From contig NZ_QYUL01000003.1 of the NCBI RefSeq assembly GCF_003590795.1, forward strand, positions 372,001-436,000: a DNA stretch of 64,000 bases, written 5' to 3'. Shown here one piece after another: positions 32,549-40,457 of this stretch. Source of the stretch: Azospirillum cavernae. Lineage in GTDB: Bacteria > Pseudomonadota > Alphaproteobacteria > Azospirillales > Azospirillaceae. Below the pieces are notes generated by a model. The model searched no databases, was not told the origin of the DNA, and saw only the letters and a program-made list of their open reading frames with translations. The stretch's first letter is position 1; every line of letters starts with the position of its first letter. Made by a program: the position numbers and the translations under genes.

Positions 32549-33082
32549 ATAGCAAAGCTTTACGATCAGGATCCCGTTCGCGAAGGCCCGCGCCTGAATC
32601 GCGAGATCACGGCACGTCAGGTGCGCCTCATCAACGCGGAAGGCGAGATGGTGGGCATTGTCCCGCTTCATCAAGCTTTCACGGTGGCCGCCGACGCCGA
32701 TCTTGACCTTGTCGAGATCGTCCCGAACGCTGATCCGCCCGTCTGCAAGGTGCTCGATTATGGCAAATTCCGCTTTGAAGAGCAGAAGAAAGCCAACGAG
32801 GCCCGTAAGAAGCAGAAGATCGTCGAGATCAAGGAGCTGAAGCTCCGTCCGAACATCGACGACAACGACTACGAAGTGAAGATGCGCGCGGCGCGCCGCT
32901 TCCTGGAGGAAGGCGACAAGGTCAAGATGACCATGCGCTTCCGGGGCCGTGAAATGGCCCACCAGGACATCGGCATGAACGTGTTGATGCGCGTCCGCGA
33001 CGAGTTGGAAGCGGCTGCCAAGGTCGAACAGATGCCCCGTCTTGAAGGGCGTCAGATGATTATGGTGCTCTCGCCGCGCTGA
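32549..33082 (+). CDS. infC: Translation initiation factor IF-3
   Basis: 177 residues. IF-3 binds the 30S subunit and checks the start codon and initiator tRNA. The N-domain (GPRLNREITARQVRLINAEGEMVGIVPLHQA...DLVEIVPNADPPVCKVLDYGKFRFEEQKKANEARKKQK) and C-domain (EIKELKLRPNIDDNDYEVKMRAARRFLEEGDKVKMTMRFRGREMAHQDIG) are complete. An ATG at 32543 directly abuts AAGGAG (32537-32542), too close for initiation. An ATA at 32549 is placed 6 nt after it, the normal spacing. infC genes of other bacteria start at AUU/AUC/AUA for autoregulation, so ATA is my chosen start. It is followed by a strong terminator and is not linked to rpmI-rplT here. Confidence 0.93.
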   Translation: MAKLYDQDPVREGPRLNREITARQVRLINAEGEMVGIVPLHQAFTVAADADLDLVEIVPNADPPVCKVLDYGKFRFEEQKKANEARKKQKIVEIKELKLRPNIDDNDYEVKMRAARRFLEEGDKVKMTMRFRGREMAHQDIGMNVLMRVRDELEAAAKVEQMPRLEGRQMIMVLSPR

Positions 33083-33130
33083 CCCCAGCCCGGCGCGGAC
33101 CCGGTCACGACATCGGCGCTGCGTACAGAA

Positions 33131-33165
33131 AAAAGGCCCATCCCCGTCCGGGGGTGGGCCTTTTC
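33131..33165 (+). terminator. Intrinsic terminator of infC
   Basis: Stem AAAAGGCCCATCCCC / GGGGGTGGGCCTTTT with a 4-nt loop (one G-T pair), followed by TTTTCG. It starts 48 bp after the infC stop. Confidence 0.85.
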
Positions 33166-33330
33166 GTTTGGGGCGTTCGCTGCGGACTGGTTCGCCATGG
33201 GCTGGCCATTGTGTCGCAACCCGGCGTTGACAATTCGCAATGGCGGCGACCCGACAGCCATTTAGCGTTCCGGCATGGGCGCCGATGGACCGTTCAGGCC
33301 GTCGCGGCGCGCGTTCCGGGGAGAAGCATC

Positions 33331-33435
33331 ATGAATTTCGACATGCAGACCTACATCGCCCTGGTCGGGGCGGCCAGCGTGATCGTCGTCACCGTCGGCG
33401 TCTTTGTGTTTTTGCTGACCCGTGGCGGAAAATAA
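33331..33435 (+). CDS. Single-span small membrane protein, 34 residues
   Basis: Short gene with GGGGAGAAG ~7 nt before the ATG. The peptide has one hydrophobic stretch (YIALVGAASVIVVTVGVFVFLL) ended by TRGGK, consistent with a single inner-membrane helix and a basic inside end. Subunits of this size accompany oxidases or transporters, but nothing here identifies the partner. The strong RBS and clean hydrophobic design argue that it is real. Confidence 0.5.
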   Translation: MNFDMQTYIALVGAASVIVVTVGVFVFLLTRGGK

Positions 33436-33448
33436 GAGTCCGCCCCGT

Positions 33449-33616
33449 TTATTTGGTCAAAATCAGCTTGTTGGCCCGCGTCACGCGCAGGCGGTAGCTC
33501 TGCCCGGCGTGCTGGATGACGATTTCCCGCCCGCCCGCCATCAGGCCAGCGGATTCCACCACCGGCAGCGACAAGGCAGGACCGGCGGACGGGACGGCGA
33601 CAGCGTTTTGCAGCAT
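33449..33616 (-). CDS. hemP: Hemin uptake protein HemP
   Basis: 55 residues. The C-terminal REIVIQHAGQSYRLRVTRANKLILTK matches the HemP family core (...I.H.G..YRLR.TR.GKLILTK), a small protein in heme/iron uptake loci thought to activate or support heme uptake. The frame is open to 33778, but family members start near the ATG at 33616. A possible Fur site lies upstream. No heme receptor or hmuTUV genes are next to it. Confidence 0.85.
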   Translation of the reverse strand: MLQNAVAVPSAGPALSLPVVESAGLMAGGREIVIQHAGQSYRLRVTRANKLILTK

Positions 33617-33689
33617 GGGAGCGCTCTCTGTTGGATGGGTGGGGTTGATGGATAGGGTGTGCGAGGAGCAGCCTACAAAAGTCAAATCG

Positions 33690-33712
33690 CAATTGCAAGT
33701 CATTCGCATTTG
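33690..33712 (-). promoter_or_regulatory. Possible Fur/iron-response site upstream of hemP
   Basis: Minus-strand AAATGCGAATGACTTGCAATTG resembles alphaproteobacterial iron boxes and lies ~75 bp upstream of the hemP ATG. The match is by eye only. Confidence 0.4.
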
Positions 33713-33804
33713 ATCGGCGACCTCCGCGAGCGTGGACGGTGGCGGGCGGGATCCCCTATCATCCCGGCCCAACATCACAACCCGAACGAGGCGGCGGCGC
33801 GATC

Positions 33805-34818
33805 ATGACACCGGGCAAGCGATACGCCTCGTCCACCGACGTGGCCCGGCTGGCCGGGGTGTCGCAGTCGGCGGTGTCGCGCAGCTTCACGCCGGGGGCC
33901 AGCGTGTCGGCGGAAACCCGGCGCAAGGTGATGGCGGCGGCGGACGCGCTTGGCTTCCGGCCCAGCATCATTCCGCAGATCATGCTGACCAACCGTTCCG
34001 GTCTGGTCGCGGTCATCGTCGGCGGTTTGCGCAACGCCTTTTACGGGGCGGTGCTGGAGCGTTTCGCCACCCGGCTGCGCGACGCCGGGCATCAGGTGCT
34101 GTTGGTGCCGGTGGAAAGCGACTATTCGCTCGACACCGTGCTGGAGGAGCTGCGCAGCTACCGCGTGGACGCCATCGTCAGCGGCTTGGCGGTGTTGTCG
34201 CAGGAGGTGGCCGACGCGCTGTCGGCCTTCCGCATTCCCATCGTGTCCTGCAACACCAGCGTCACCAGCGATTGGGTGGCCTCGGTCGATTCCGACAACC
34301 GGGGGGCCGGGCGGGTCGCCGCCGAATGGCTGCGTCGCTGCGGCGGGACGCGCTTCGCCTACCTCGCCGGGCCGGAGGAAAGCCCGGCCAGCCGCGACCG
34401 GCTCGACGGCTTCCGCGCCGGTCTGGCGGCGCTGGGGTTGGGTGAGCCGCGCGTGGTGATCGGCGATTACAGCTATGACGGCGGGCGGGCGGCGGCGGCG
34501 CGGCTGTTCGCCGAGGCCCCCGCCGACGCGATTTTCTGCGCCAACGATCTGGTGGCGCTGGGGGCGATGGACGCGATCCGCAAGCGCCTGGGCTTGCGCA
34601 TCCCCGAGGACGTCATGGTCATCGGCTATGACGACATCCCGTCCGCCGCCTGGGATTCTTACGATTTGACCACCTTTGACCAGGATCCCGAGGGGCTGGT
34701 CGTCCAGGCGCTCGACCTTGTGCGGGAGATGAGCGAGAACGGCCCGGCGCGCGGGCGGGTTCGCGTGGTCGAGGCCCGCTTCATCCCGCGCGGCTCCACC
34801 CGCAACCCGACCCCTTGA
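33805..34818 (+). CDS. LacI-family transcriptional regulator
   Basis: 337 residues: an N-terminal HTH (SSTDVARLAGVSQSAVSRSFTPGASVSAETRRKVMAAADALGFRPS) with hinge helix, then a periplasmic-binding-protein-like sensor (VAVIVGGLRNAFYGAVLERFATRLRD; DAIFCANDLVALGAMDAIRKRLGLRIPEDVMVIGYDD). The frame is open to 33739, but the ATG at 33805 matches the usual LacI N-terminus. It precedes the MFS exporter gene; whether it binds the 20-bp palindrome between them is unknown. LacI proteins typically sense sugars or related small molecules. Confidence 0.93.
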   Translation: MTPGKRYASSTDVARLAGVSQSAVSRSFTPGASVSAETRRKVMAAADALGFRPSIIPQIMLTNRSGLVAVIVGGLRNAFYGAVLERFATRLRDAGHQVLLVPVESDYSLDTVLEELRSYRVDAIVSGLAVLSQEVADALSAFRIPIVSCNTSVTSDWVASVDSDNRGAGRVAAEWLRRCGGTRFAYLAGPEESPASRDRLDGFRAGLAALGLGEPRVVIGDYSYDGGRAAAARLFAEAPADAIFCANDLVALGAMDAIRKRLGLRIPEDVMVIGYDDIPSAAWDSYDLTTFDQDPEGLVVQALDLVREMSENGPARGRVRVVEARFIPRGSTRNPTP

Positions 34819-34869
34819 TCGCGAAGCCTGTGCCGCGCTGTCGCGCATCCGGCGCAAGGCTGTTCTGCG

Positions 34870-34889
34870 CATTGCATAGCTATGCAATG
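34870..34889. promoter_or_regulatory. Perfect 20-bp palindrome upstream of the MFS exporter
   Basis: CATTGCATAGCTATGCAATG, self-complementary throughout, 107 bp before the MFS ATG and 51 bp after the LacI stop. This is an operator-grade site. Confidence 0.6.
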
Positions 34890-34996
34890 ACCCGGAGTTC
34901 GGGTTTCATGGTGTGACGCTGCGCCGCAGCATAATACTCTCCGCCCCCCGCGTTCCCGCCCGATCCATCCGCTGACCGACGTCAGGAGCTTGCCGC

Positions 34997-36181
34997 ATGG
35001 TCCCGCTTCCCATCTTGGCCCTTGCCGCCGCGTCTTTCGGCATCGGCACCACGGAATTCGTCATCATGGGGCTGTTGCCCGATGTGGCGCGCAGCCTGGA
35101 CGTCACCGTGCCGCAGGCTGGCTATCTGGTGTCGGGCTACGCCATGGGCGTGGTGGTCGGCGCGCCCTTGATGGCGATGGCGACGGCGCGGCTGCCGCGC
35201 AAGACGGCGCTGATGGCGTTGATGGCGATCTTCCTGATTGGCAACATCGGCTGCGCGCTGGCCCCGAGCTATTGGCTGTTGATGGCGGCGCGGGTTTTGA
35301 CCGCCTTCGCCCATGGCGCCTTTTTCGGCATCAGCGCGGTGGTCGCCAGCGATCTGGTGCCGCGTCACCAGCGCACGCAGGCGGTGTCCCTGGTCTTCGC
35401 CGGCCTGACCATCGCCAACATTCTGGGCGTGCCGTTGGGAACCGCGCTGGGGCAGGTGACGGGCTGGCGCTCCACCTTCGTCGCGGTGGTGGCCATCGGC
35501 GTGGTCGCCGGGTTGGCCATGATCCGCTTCCTGCCGTCGGGCTTGCCGGGATCGCCGGGCGGCTTGACGGCGGAGTTCCGCGCGCTGCGCCGCTGGCCGG
35601 TGCTGCTGCCGATGCTCATCAGCGTGGTGTCGTCGATCAGCCTGTTCGGCACCTTCACCTACATCGCCCCGCTGCTGGAGCATGTCAGCGGCCTGACGCC
35701 GCAGGCGGTGACGGGCGCGCTGTTCGTCTTCGGCATCGGCATCACGCTGGGCAATTTCGCCGGTGGCCGTCTGGCCGACAAAAGCGCGCTGGCGACCATC
35801 GCGGGCAGCTTCCTGATGGTGGTTCTGGTGATGGTGGCCTTCGCCTTCACCAGCGCGTCCGCCCTTCCGGCGGTTCTGACGGTCGGCGTCTGGGGCTTTG
35901 TCGCCTTCGCCGTCGGCGCGCCGCTTCAGCTTTGGGTGGTCGACGCGGCGACCGAGGCGCCGAACCTCGCCTCCACCCTCAACCAGGGAGCCTTCAATCT
36001 GGGCAACGCGCTGGGGGCTTGGATTGGCGGCGTCGCGATCAGCGCCGGGGTCGGTTACGCCGAACTGCCCTGGATCAGCGCGGCGGTCGCCATGGTGGCC
36101 CTTGGGCTGACGCTCAGCGCGCGGGGCGCCAGCCTGCGCCAACAGGCCGACGACGAACTGGTTTGCGACACCCCGACCTGA
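34997..36181 (+). CDS. MFS transporter, DHA1-type (AraJ/NepI/PbuE-like exporter)
   Basis: 394 residues, 12 membrane helices, opening with the DHA1 signature GIGTTEFVIMGLLPDVARSLDV...GYLVSGYAMGVVVGAPLMA and the A-B loop TARLPRKTALM. Relatives export sugars, nucleosides or drugs using the proton gradient. AGGAG lies ~10 nt before the ATG. It has its own control region with a 20-bp palindrome and follows a LacI gene. It is convergent with the next gene (10-bp gap). Confidence 0.87.
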   Translation: MVPLPILALAAASFGIGTTEFVIMGLLPDVARSLDVTVPQAGYLVSGYAMGVVVGAPLMAMATARLPRKTALMALMAIFLIGNIGCALAPSYWLLMAARVLTAFAHGAFFGISAVVASDLVPRHQRTQAVSLVFAGLTIANILGVPLGTALGQVTGWRSTFVAVVAIGVVAGLAMIRFLPSGLPGSPGGLTAEFRALRRWPVLLPMLISVVSSISLFGTFTYIAPLLEHVSGLTPQAVTGALFVFGIGITLGNFAGGRLADKSALATIAGSFLMVVLVMVAFAFTSASALPAVLTVGVWGFVAFAVGAPLQLWVVDAATEAPNLASTLNQGAFNLGNALGAWIGGVAISAGVGYAELPWISAAVAMVALGLTLSARGASLRQQADDELVCDTPT

Positions 36182-36191
36182 GCGGCGCCGC

Positions 36192-37586
36192 TCAACCGGC
36201 GCGCTGTGTTGTCTGTTCGGCGATGAAATCAAGAAAGCGCGGGTCGGCGGCGTAGGCGACGTTGATCCGCATCGCCAGCCCACCCCCGCCCCCGCCATTT
36301 TCCCCCCGCTCCGGGAAAAACACCGAACCAGGGGCGAGGAAAATCCCCTGGTCGGCGGCGGCGCGGACCAAGGCGGCCTCCTCCAGCCCCTCAGGCAGTT
36401 GGCCCCAAATGTAGAAGCCGCCGGTTGGCGCCACCGGAACGGCGACGCCAACCCGCTCCAGCGCCGCCAACGCCTCGGCGCTCGCCGTTTCGATCCGCGT
36501 CTTCAGACGGCGCAGATGGCGCAGATACTGCCCTCCGGCGATCAAGGCGTGGACCAGCCGTTCGACGTAATCGGACGTGCTGACGATGGTCAGCATTTTC
36601 AAATCGCACAGGCTGCGGGCCAGCGCGGGCGCGGCGGCGAGGTAGCCGACGCGCAGGCTGGCCGACAAGGTTTTGGAAAACGTCCCGACATAGATCACCC
36701 GCTCCAACTGGTCCAAGGCGGCCAGACGGGGCGCGCTGGCGGGCAGGACGTCGGCGAAGGGATCATCCTCCACGATGGTCACGCCATGCTGGGCGGCGAT
36801 CTGCAACAGCTTGTGCGCCACGGCGATGCTGGTTGAGCCGCCGGTCGGGTTGTGGGCCAGCGATTGGGTGAAGAAGAGTTTGGGTTTCAGCGCGGCGATC
36901 TTGGCCGCGAACTCCTCCAGATCGGGGCCGTCCGCCCGCCGCCGCACCCCGGCGACCGTCACCTTGGCCAGCGTCAGTTTGCCGAACAACGGGTAATAGC
37001 CGGGGCTGTCCACCAGCGCGCAATCGCCCGGCTCCAGCAGATGGCGGCAAATCAGGTCCAGCGCGTGGTTGGCCCCCTGGGTCAGCAAAATCCGGTCGGG
37101 CGGGGCGATGATGGAGCGTTCGGCCAACGTCAAGGCGATCCGCTCGCGCAAGGGGCCGTAGCCCCACGGGCTGCCATAGCCATGGTCAAGGTCGCCGCCG
37201 CCGCTGGGCCGCATCAGGCGGGCGTGGCTGCCGACCTCCAACCGCTCCATCCAGCTTGGCGGCGGGCGCCCGTCGCCGACGCGGACGCTGTAATGCCGCT
37301 CCAACTGTTCGCGCAGCAGCGAAACATGATCGACGGCGTCGGCCAGATGTGGCGGGCGCGGCTCCTGCCGGGGTTTGGCGGCGCGGGCGACGGTGTAGCC
37401 GGACCCCTGTTTTGCCTCCACCCGTCCCATGGCGACCAGCCGATCATAGGCGTCGGCCATGGTGTTCTTTGACACGCCATGCTCGCGCGCGCCCTCCCGC
37501 ACGGAGCGCAGGCGGTCGCCGGTTTTCAACAGGCCCCGGTCGATCTGGTCGTTGATTTGATCGACGATGTCGCCGACGCGGCTCAT
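36192..37586 (-). CDS. MocR-family regulator with aminotransferase domain
   Basis: 464 residues: a GntR-type winged helix (residues ~1-65, IVDQINDQIDRGLLKTGDRLRSVREGAREHGVSKNTMADAYDRLVAMG) fused to an aminotransferase-like domain with QSLAHNPTGGST, VTIVEDDPFADVLP and the PLP lysine in GTFSKTLSASLRVGY. MocR regulators use amino acids or PLP as effectors. It is divergent from the HMG-CoA reductase gene with an inverted-repeat operator between them. The ATG at 37586 fits the family N-terminus; the frame is open to 37700 without need. A poly-Gly stretch (ENGGGGGG) interrupts the C-terminus. Confidence 0.9.
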   Translation of the reverse strand: MSRVGDIVDQINDQIDRGLLKTGDRLRSVREGAREHGVSKNTMADAYDRLVAMGRVEAKQGSGYTVARAAKPRQEPRPPHLADAVDHVSLLREQLERHYSVRVGDGRPPPSWMERLEVGSHARLMRPSGGGDLDHGYGSPWGYGPLRERIALTLAERSIIAPPDRILLTQGANHALDLICRHLLEPGDCALVDSPGYYPLFGKLTLAKVTVAGVRRRADGPDLEEFAAKIAALKPKLFFTQSLAHNPTGGSTSIAVAHKLLQIAAQHGVTIVEDDPFADVLPASAPRLAALDQLERVIYVGTFSKTLSASLRVGYLAAAPALARSLCDLKMLTIVSTSDYVERLVHALIAGGQYLRHLRRLKTRIETASAEALAALERVGVAVPVAPTGGFYIWGQLPEGLEEAALVRAAADQGIFLAPGSVFFPERGENGGGGGGLAMRINVAYAADPRFLDFIAEQTTQRAG

Positions 37587-37602
37587 GCCGGTTGTCCTCA
37601 CG

Positions 37603-37656
37603 CTGTCCCACCGCAAACACTGGGACAGTCTGGGGAAGAAACCGGCCAACTGTCCC
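37603..37656. promoter_or_regulatory. Inverted-repeat operator between mocR and HMG-CoA reductase
   Basis: CTGTCCCA at 37603 and TGGGACAG at 37621 form a perfect inverted repeat with a 10-bp spacer. A third half-site, CTGTCCC, lies at 37650. It is a plausible MocR binding site for both divergent genes. Confidence 0.6.
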
Positions 37657-37737
37657 TTGTGCCGTCCCTTCGTATCACGGACCATCGCGCCAACAAACAA
37701 ACCTCCTCACCTGCCGCCGCGATGGAGACACGCCGCT

Positions 37738-39012
37738 GTGACCATGACGAAAACCTCCCGCATTCCCGGCTTTCACCGCATGGCCCCGCGCGAACGGCTG
37801 GCGGCGGTCGCCGCCTTCGCCGGGTTGGACGCCGACGCCGTCGAACGGCTGGGCGACACCGGCAATCTGGACGCCGCCCTGGCCGACCGGCTGATTGAAA
37901 ACGTCATCGGCACGATGAACATCCCGCTGGGCGTCGCCACCAACATGCGGATTGACGGCGAGGACGTGTTGATCCCGATGGCGACGGAGGAATCCTCGGT
38001 CGTCGCGGCGGTCTGCAACGCCGGGCGGCAATGCTACGAGAATGGCGGCTTCGCCACCTCCCTGTCGGGCACGGTGATGATCGCCCAGATCCAGGCGGTG
38101 AACGTCGCCGACCCGCAGGCCGCCCGCCTGCGCATCCTCGACCAGCGCGCGGCGATCCAAGCGGCGTGCGACGCCTGCGACCCGGTTCTTGTGAGCCTGG
38201 GCGGCGGCTTCCGCGACGTTGAGGCGCGCGTGTTGGAGACGGCGGGCGGGGTGATGCTCATCACCCATCTGATCGTGGACACCCGCGACGCCATGGGAGC
38301 CAACGCCGTCAACAGCATGGCGGAAAAGCTGGCCCCGAGCATCGAGCGCTGGACCGGCGGGCGGGTCTATCTGCGCATCCTGTCCAATCTGGCGGACCGT
38401 CGTCTGGCCCGCGCCCGCGCCGTCTGGCGCTGCGCGGACATTGGCGGCGTCGCGGTGCGCGACGGGATCATCAGCGCCTATCACTTCGCGGCGGCCGACC
38501 CTTACCGCGCGGCCACCCACAACAAGGGCGTCATGAACGGCATCAGCGCCGTGGTGCTGGCCACCGGCAACGACACCCGCGCGGTGGAGGCGGGCGCCCA
38601 CGCCTACGCCGCCCGCAGCGGCTCCTACAGCAGTTTGACGCGGTTCGAGGTGACGGCGGACGGCGATCTGTCCGGTTCCATCGAATTGCCGATGGCGGTC
38701 GGTCTGGTCGGCGGGGCCACCCGGCTGCACCCGACGGCGCAAAGCTGCCTGAAGATTCTGGGCGTCACCTCGGCGGAGCGGCTGGCCCGCATCATCGCGG
38801 CGGTCGGTCTGGCGCAAAATTTCTCGGCGCTGAAGGCGCTGGCGACCACCGGCATCCAAAAGGGCCACATGGCCCTGCACGCGCAAAACATCGCGATGAT
38901 GGCCGGCGCGTTGGGCGACGAGATCGAACGGGTCGCCGCCGCGCTGGTCGCGGGCGGCGTCGTGCGGATCGACGTCGCGCAATCGGTTCTGGCCGATCTG
39001 CGGAACTCCTGA
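37738..39012 (+). CDS. mvaA: Hydroxymethylglutaryl-CoA reductase, class II (degradative)
   Basis: 424 residues, the class II size. All catalytic residues seen in Pseudomonas mevalonii MvaA have counterparts: Glu in ATEESSVVAA (84/85), Lys263 (HNKGVMNG), Asp279 (ATGNDTRAV) and His377 (QKGHMALHA). The DAMGANAVN dinucleotide motif (184-192) is intact. In bacteria using the MEP route this enzyme usually runs in reverse to oxidise mevalonate to HMG-CoA for catabolism. A GTG at 37738 has GGAGA upstream at better spacing than the ATG at 37744. A binding-protein gene follows 60 bp later; HMG-CoA lyase is not in the window. Confidence 0.9.
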   Translation: MTMTKTSRIPGFHRMAPRERLAAVAAFAGLDADAVERLGDTGNLDAALADRLIENVIGTMNIPLGVATNMRIDGEDVLIPMATEESSVVAAVCNAGRQCYENGGFATSLSGTVMIAQIQAVNVADPQAARLRILDQRAAIQAACDACDPVLVSLGGGFRDVEARVLETAGGVMLITHLIVDTRDAMGANAVNSMAEKLAPSIERWTGGRVYLRILSNLADRRLARARAVWRCADIGGVAVRDGIISAYHFAAADPYRAATHNKGVMNGISAVVLATGNDTRAVEAGAHAYAARSGSYSSLTRFEVTADGDLSGSIELPMAVGLVGGATRLHPTAQSCLKILGVTSAERLARIIAAVGLAQNFSALKALATTGIQKGHMALHAQNIAMMAGALGDEIERVAAALVAGGVVRIDVAQSVLADLRNS

Positions 39013-39072
39013 CTGCGGCGACCCGACGCCAACATGATCGGCGCAAACAACAACAATGATGCGGAGGACACA

Positions 39073-40317
39073 ATGGCCAAGCGTGGATTCATGGGCGGCG
39101 CGGCTCTCTCCCTGGCGGGACTGTGCGCGGCGGGGGTGTTGGCTGGGGCGGGTCCGGCGGCGGCGGAGATCGCGGGCAACCGGATCAAGCTGGGCGTGCT
39201 GACCGACATGAGCGGCTTCGCCGCCGATTCCACCGGCACCGGCTCGCTGGTCGCCGCCCAATTGGCGGCGGAGGATTTCGCCAAGGAGCTTCCCGGCGTG
39301 ACCATCGAGGTCGTCGTCGGCGATCACCAGAACAAGCCGGATCTGGGATCCTCCATCGCCCGGCAATGGCTGGACCAGGATCATGTGAACGCCATCCTCG
39401 ACGTGCCCTTCTCCTCGGTGGCTCTGGCGGTCAACGAGGTGGCGCGCGGGTCAAAGGCGATGATGGTCGCGTCCGGCCCCGGCACCACCGAACTGACCGG
39501 GCCGAAATGCTCGCCCAACACCGTTCAATGGACTTACGACACCTGGGCGCTCGCCAACGGCACCGCGCGGGCTGTGGTCGGGCAGGGCGGCAAGAGCTGG
39601 TATTTCCTGACCGCTGATTACGCCTTTGGCCACGCGCTGGAACGCGACGCGGGCGCGGTGGTGACAAGCGCCGGGGGAACCGTGCTGGGCAACGTCCGCC
39701 ACCCGCCCAACGCGTCGGATTTCTCGTCCTTCCTGTTGCAGGCGCAGGCGAGCCGGGCGCAGATCATCGGGCTGGCGAACGCCGTCGGCGACACCATCAA
39801 CTCGGTCAAGCAGGCTGTGGAATTCGGCGTGACCGGCGGCGATCAGCAAAAGCTGGCGGCGCTGCTGATGCAGTTGACCGACGTCAACGCCGTTGGCCTG
39901 CAAGCCGCGCAGGGGCTGTATCTGACCGAAGCCTTCTATTGGGATCTGACCGACGGCACGCGCGCCTTCGCCGACCGCTTCGCCGCCCGGATGAAGGGCC
40001 GCCGCCCGACCGGCAATCAGGCGGGCGTCTACAGCGGCGCGCTGCATTATCTGAAGGCGGTCAAGGCCGCCGGAACCACCGACGCAAGCGTGGTGGCCGG
40101 GGCGATGCGCGATCTGCCCATCGACGACGCGCTGTTCGGCAAGGGCGTGGTTCGCGTCGATGGTCGGGCGGTGCACGACATGCATTTCTTCCAGGTCAAA
40201 ACCCCGGCGGAGTCGAAGGGGGAGTGGGATTACTACACCCATCTGAAGACCATTCCGGCGGCGGAGGCGTTCCGCCCGCTGGATCAAGGCAACTGCCCGC
40301 TCGTCAAAAAATCCTGA
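39073..40317 (+). CDS. Branched-chain amino acid-type ABC substrate-binding protein
   Basis: 414 residues, a periplasmic binding protein of the LivJ/type 1 (Peripla_BP_6) fold. The signal peptide (GFMGGAALSLAGLCAAGVLAGAGPAAA-E) is followed by IKLGVLTDMSGFAADSTGTGSLVAAQLAAEDFAKELPG and KSWYFLTADYAFGHALERDAGAVV. GGAGG precedes the ATG. It is in the mvaA transcript direction, 60 bp downstream, so a carboxylic ligand such as mevalonate is a reasonable inference, not shown. Permease and ATPase genes are not adjacent. Confidence 0.88.
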   Translation: MAKRGFMGGAALSLAGLCAAGVLAGAGPAAAEIAGNRIKLGVLTDMSGFAADSTGTGSLVAAQLAAEDFAKELPGVTIEVVVGDHQNKPDLGSSIARQWLDQDHVNAILDVPFSSVALAVNEVARGSKAMMVASGPGTTELTGPKCSPNTVQWTYDTWALANGTARAVVGQGGKSWYFLTADYAFGHALERDAGAVVTSAGGTVLGNVRHPPNASDFSSFLLQAQASRAQIIGLANAVGDTINSVKQAVEFGVTGGDQQKLAALLMQLTDVNAVGLQAAQGLYLTEAFYWDLTDGTRAFADRFAARMKGRRPTGNQAGVYSGALHYLKAVKAAGTTDASVVAGAMRDLPIDDALFGKGVVRVDGRAVHDMHFFQVKTPAESKGEWDYYTHLKTIPAAEAFRPLDQGNCPLVKKS

Positions 40318-40326
40318 CGCGGGGAC

Positions 40327-40362
40327 GCCGGGGCCGACGCGATTGGCCGCGTCGGCCCCGGC
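40327..40362 (+). terminator. GC-rich hairpin after the binding-protein gene
   Basis: Perfect 15-bp stem GCCGGGGCCGACGCG / CGCGTCGGCCCCGGC with a 6-nt loop, 9 bp after the stop codon. There is no T-tract, so termination is likely but not certain. Confidence 0.5.
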
Positions 40363-40457
40363 GCGCGCGCTGTTGACCGTTGAGGCGAAAGGCTGCGGGT
40401 TGCGTCTGGGGGCGCAGCTAACTATAAGGCAAATGGCAACCTTTCTTCGACGGCGCG

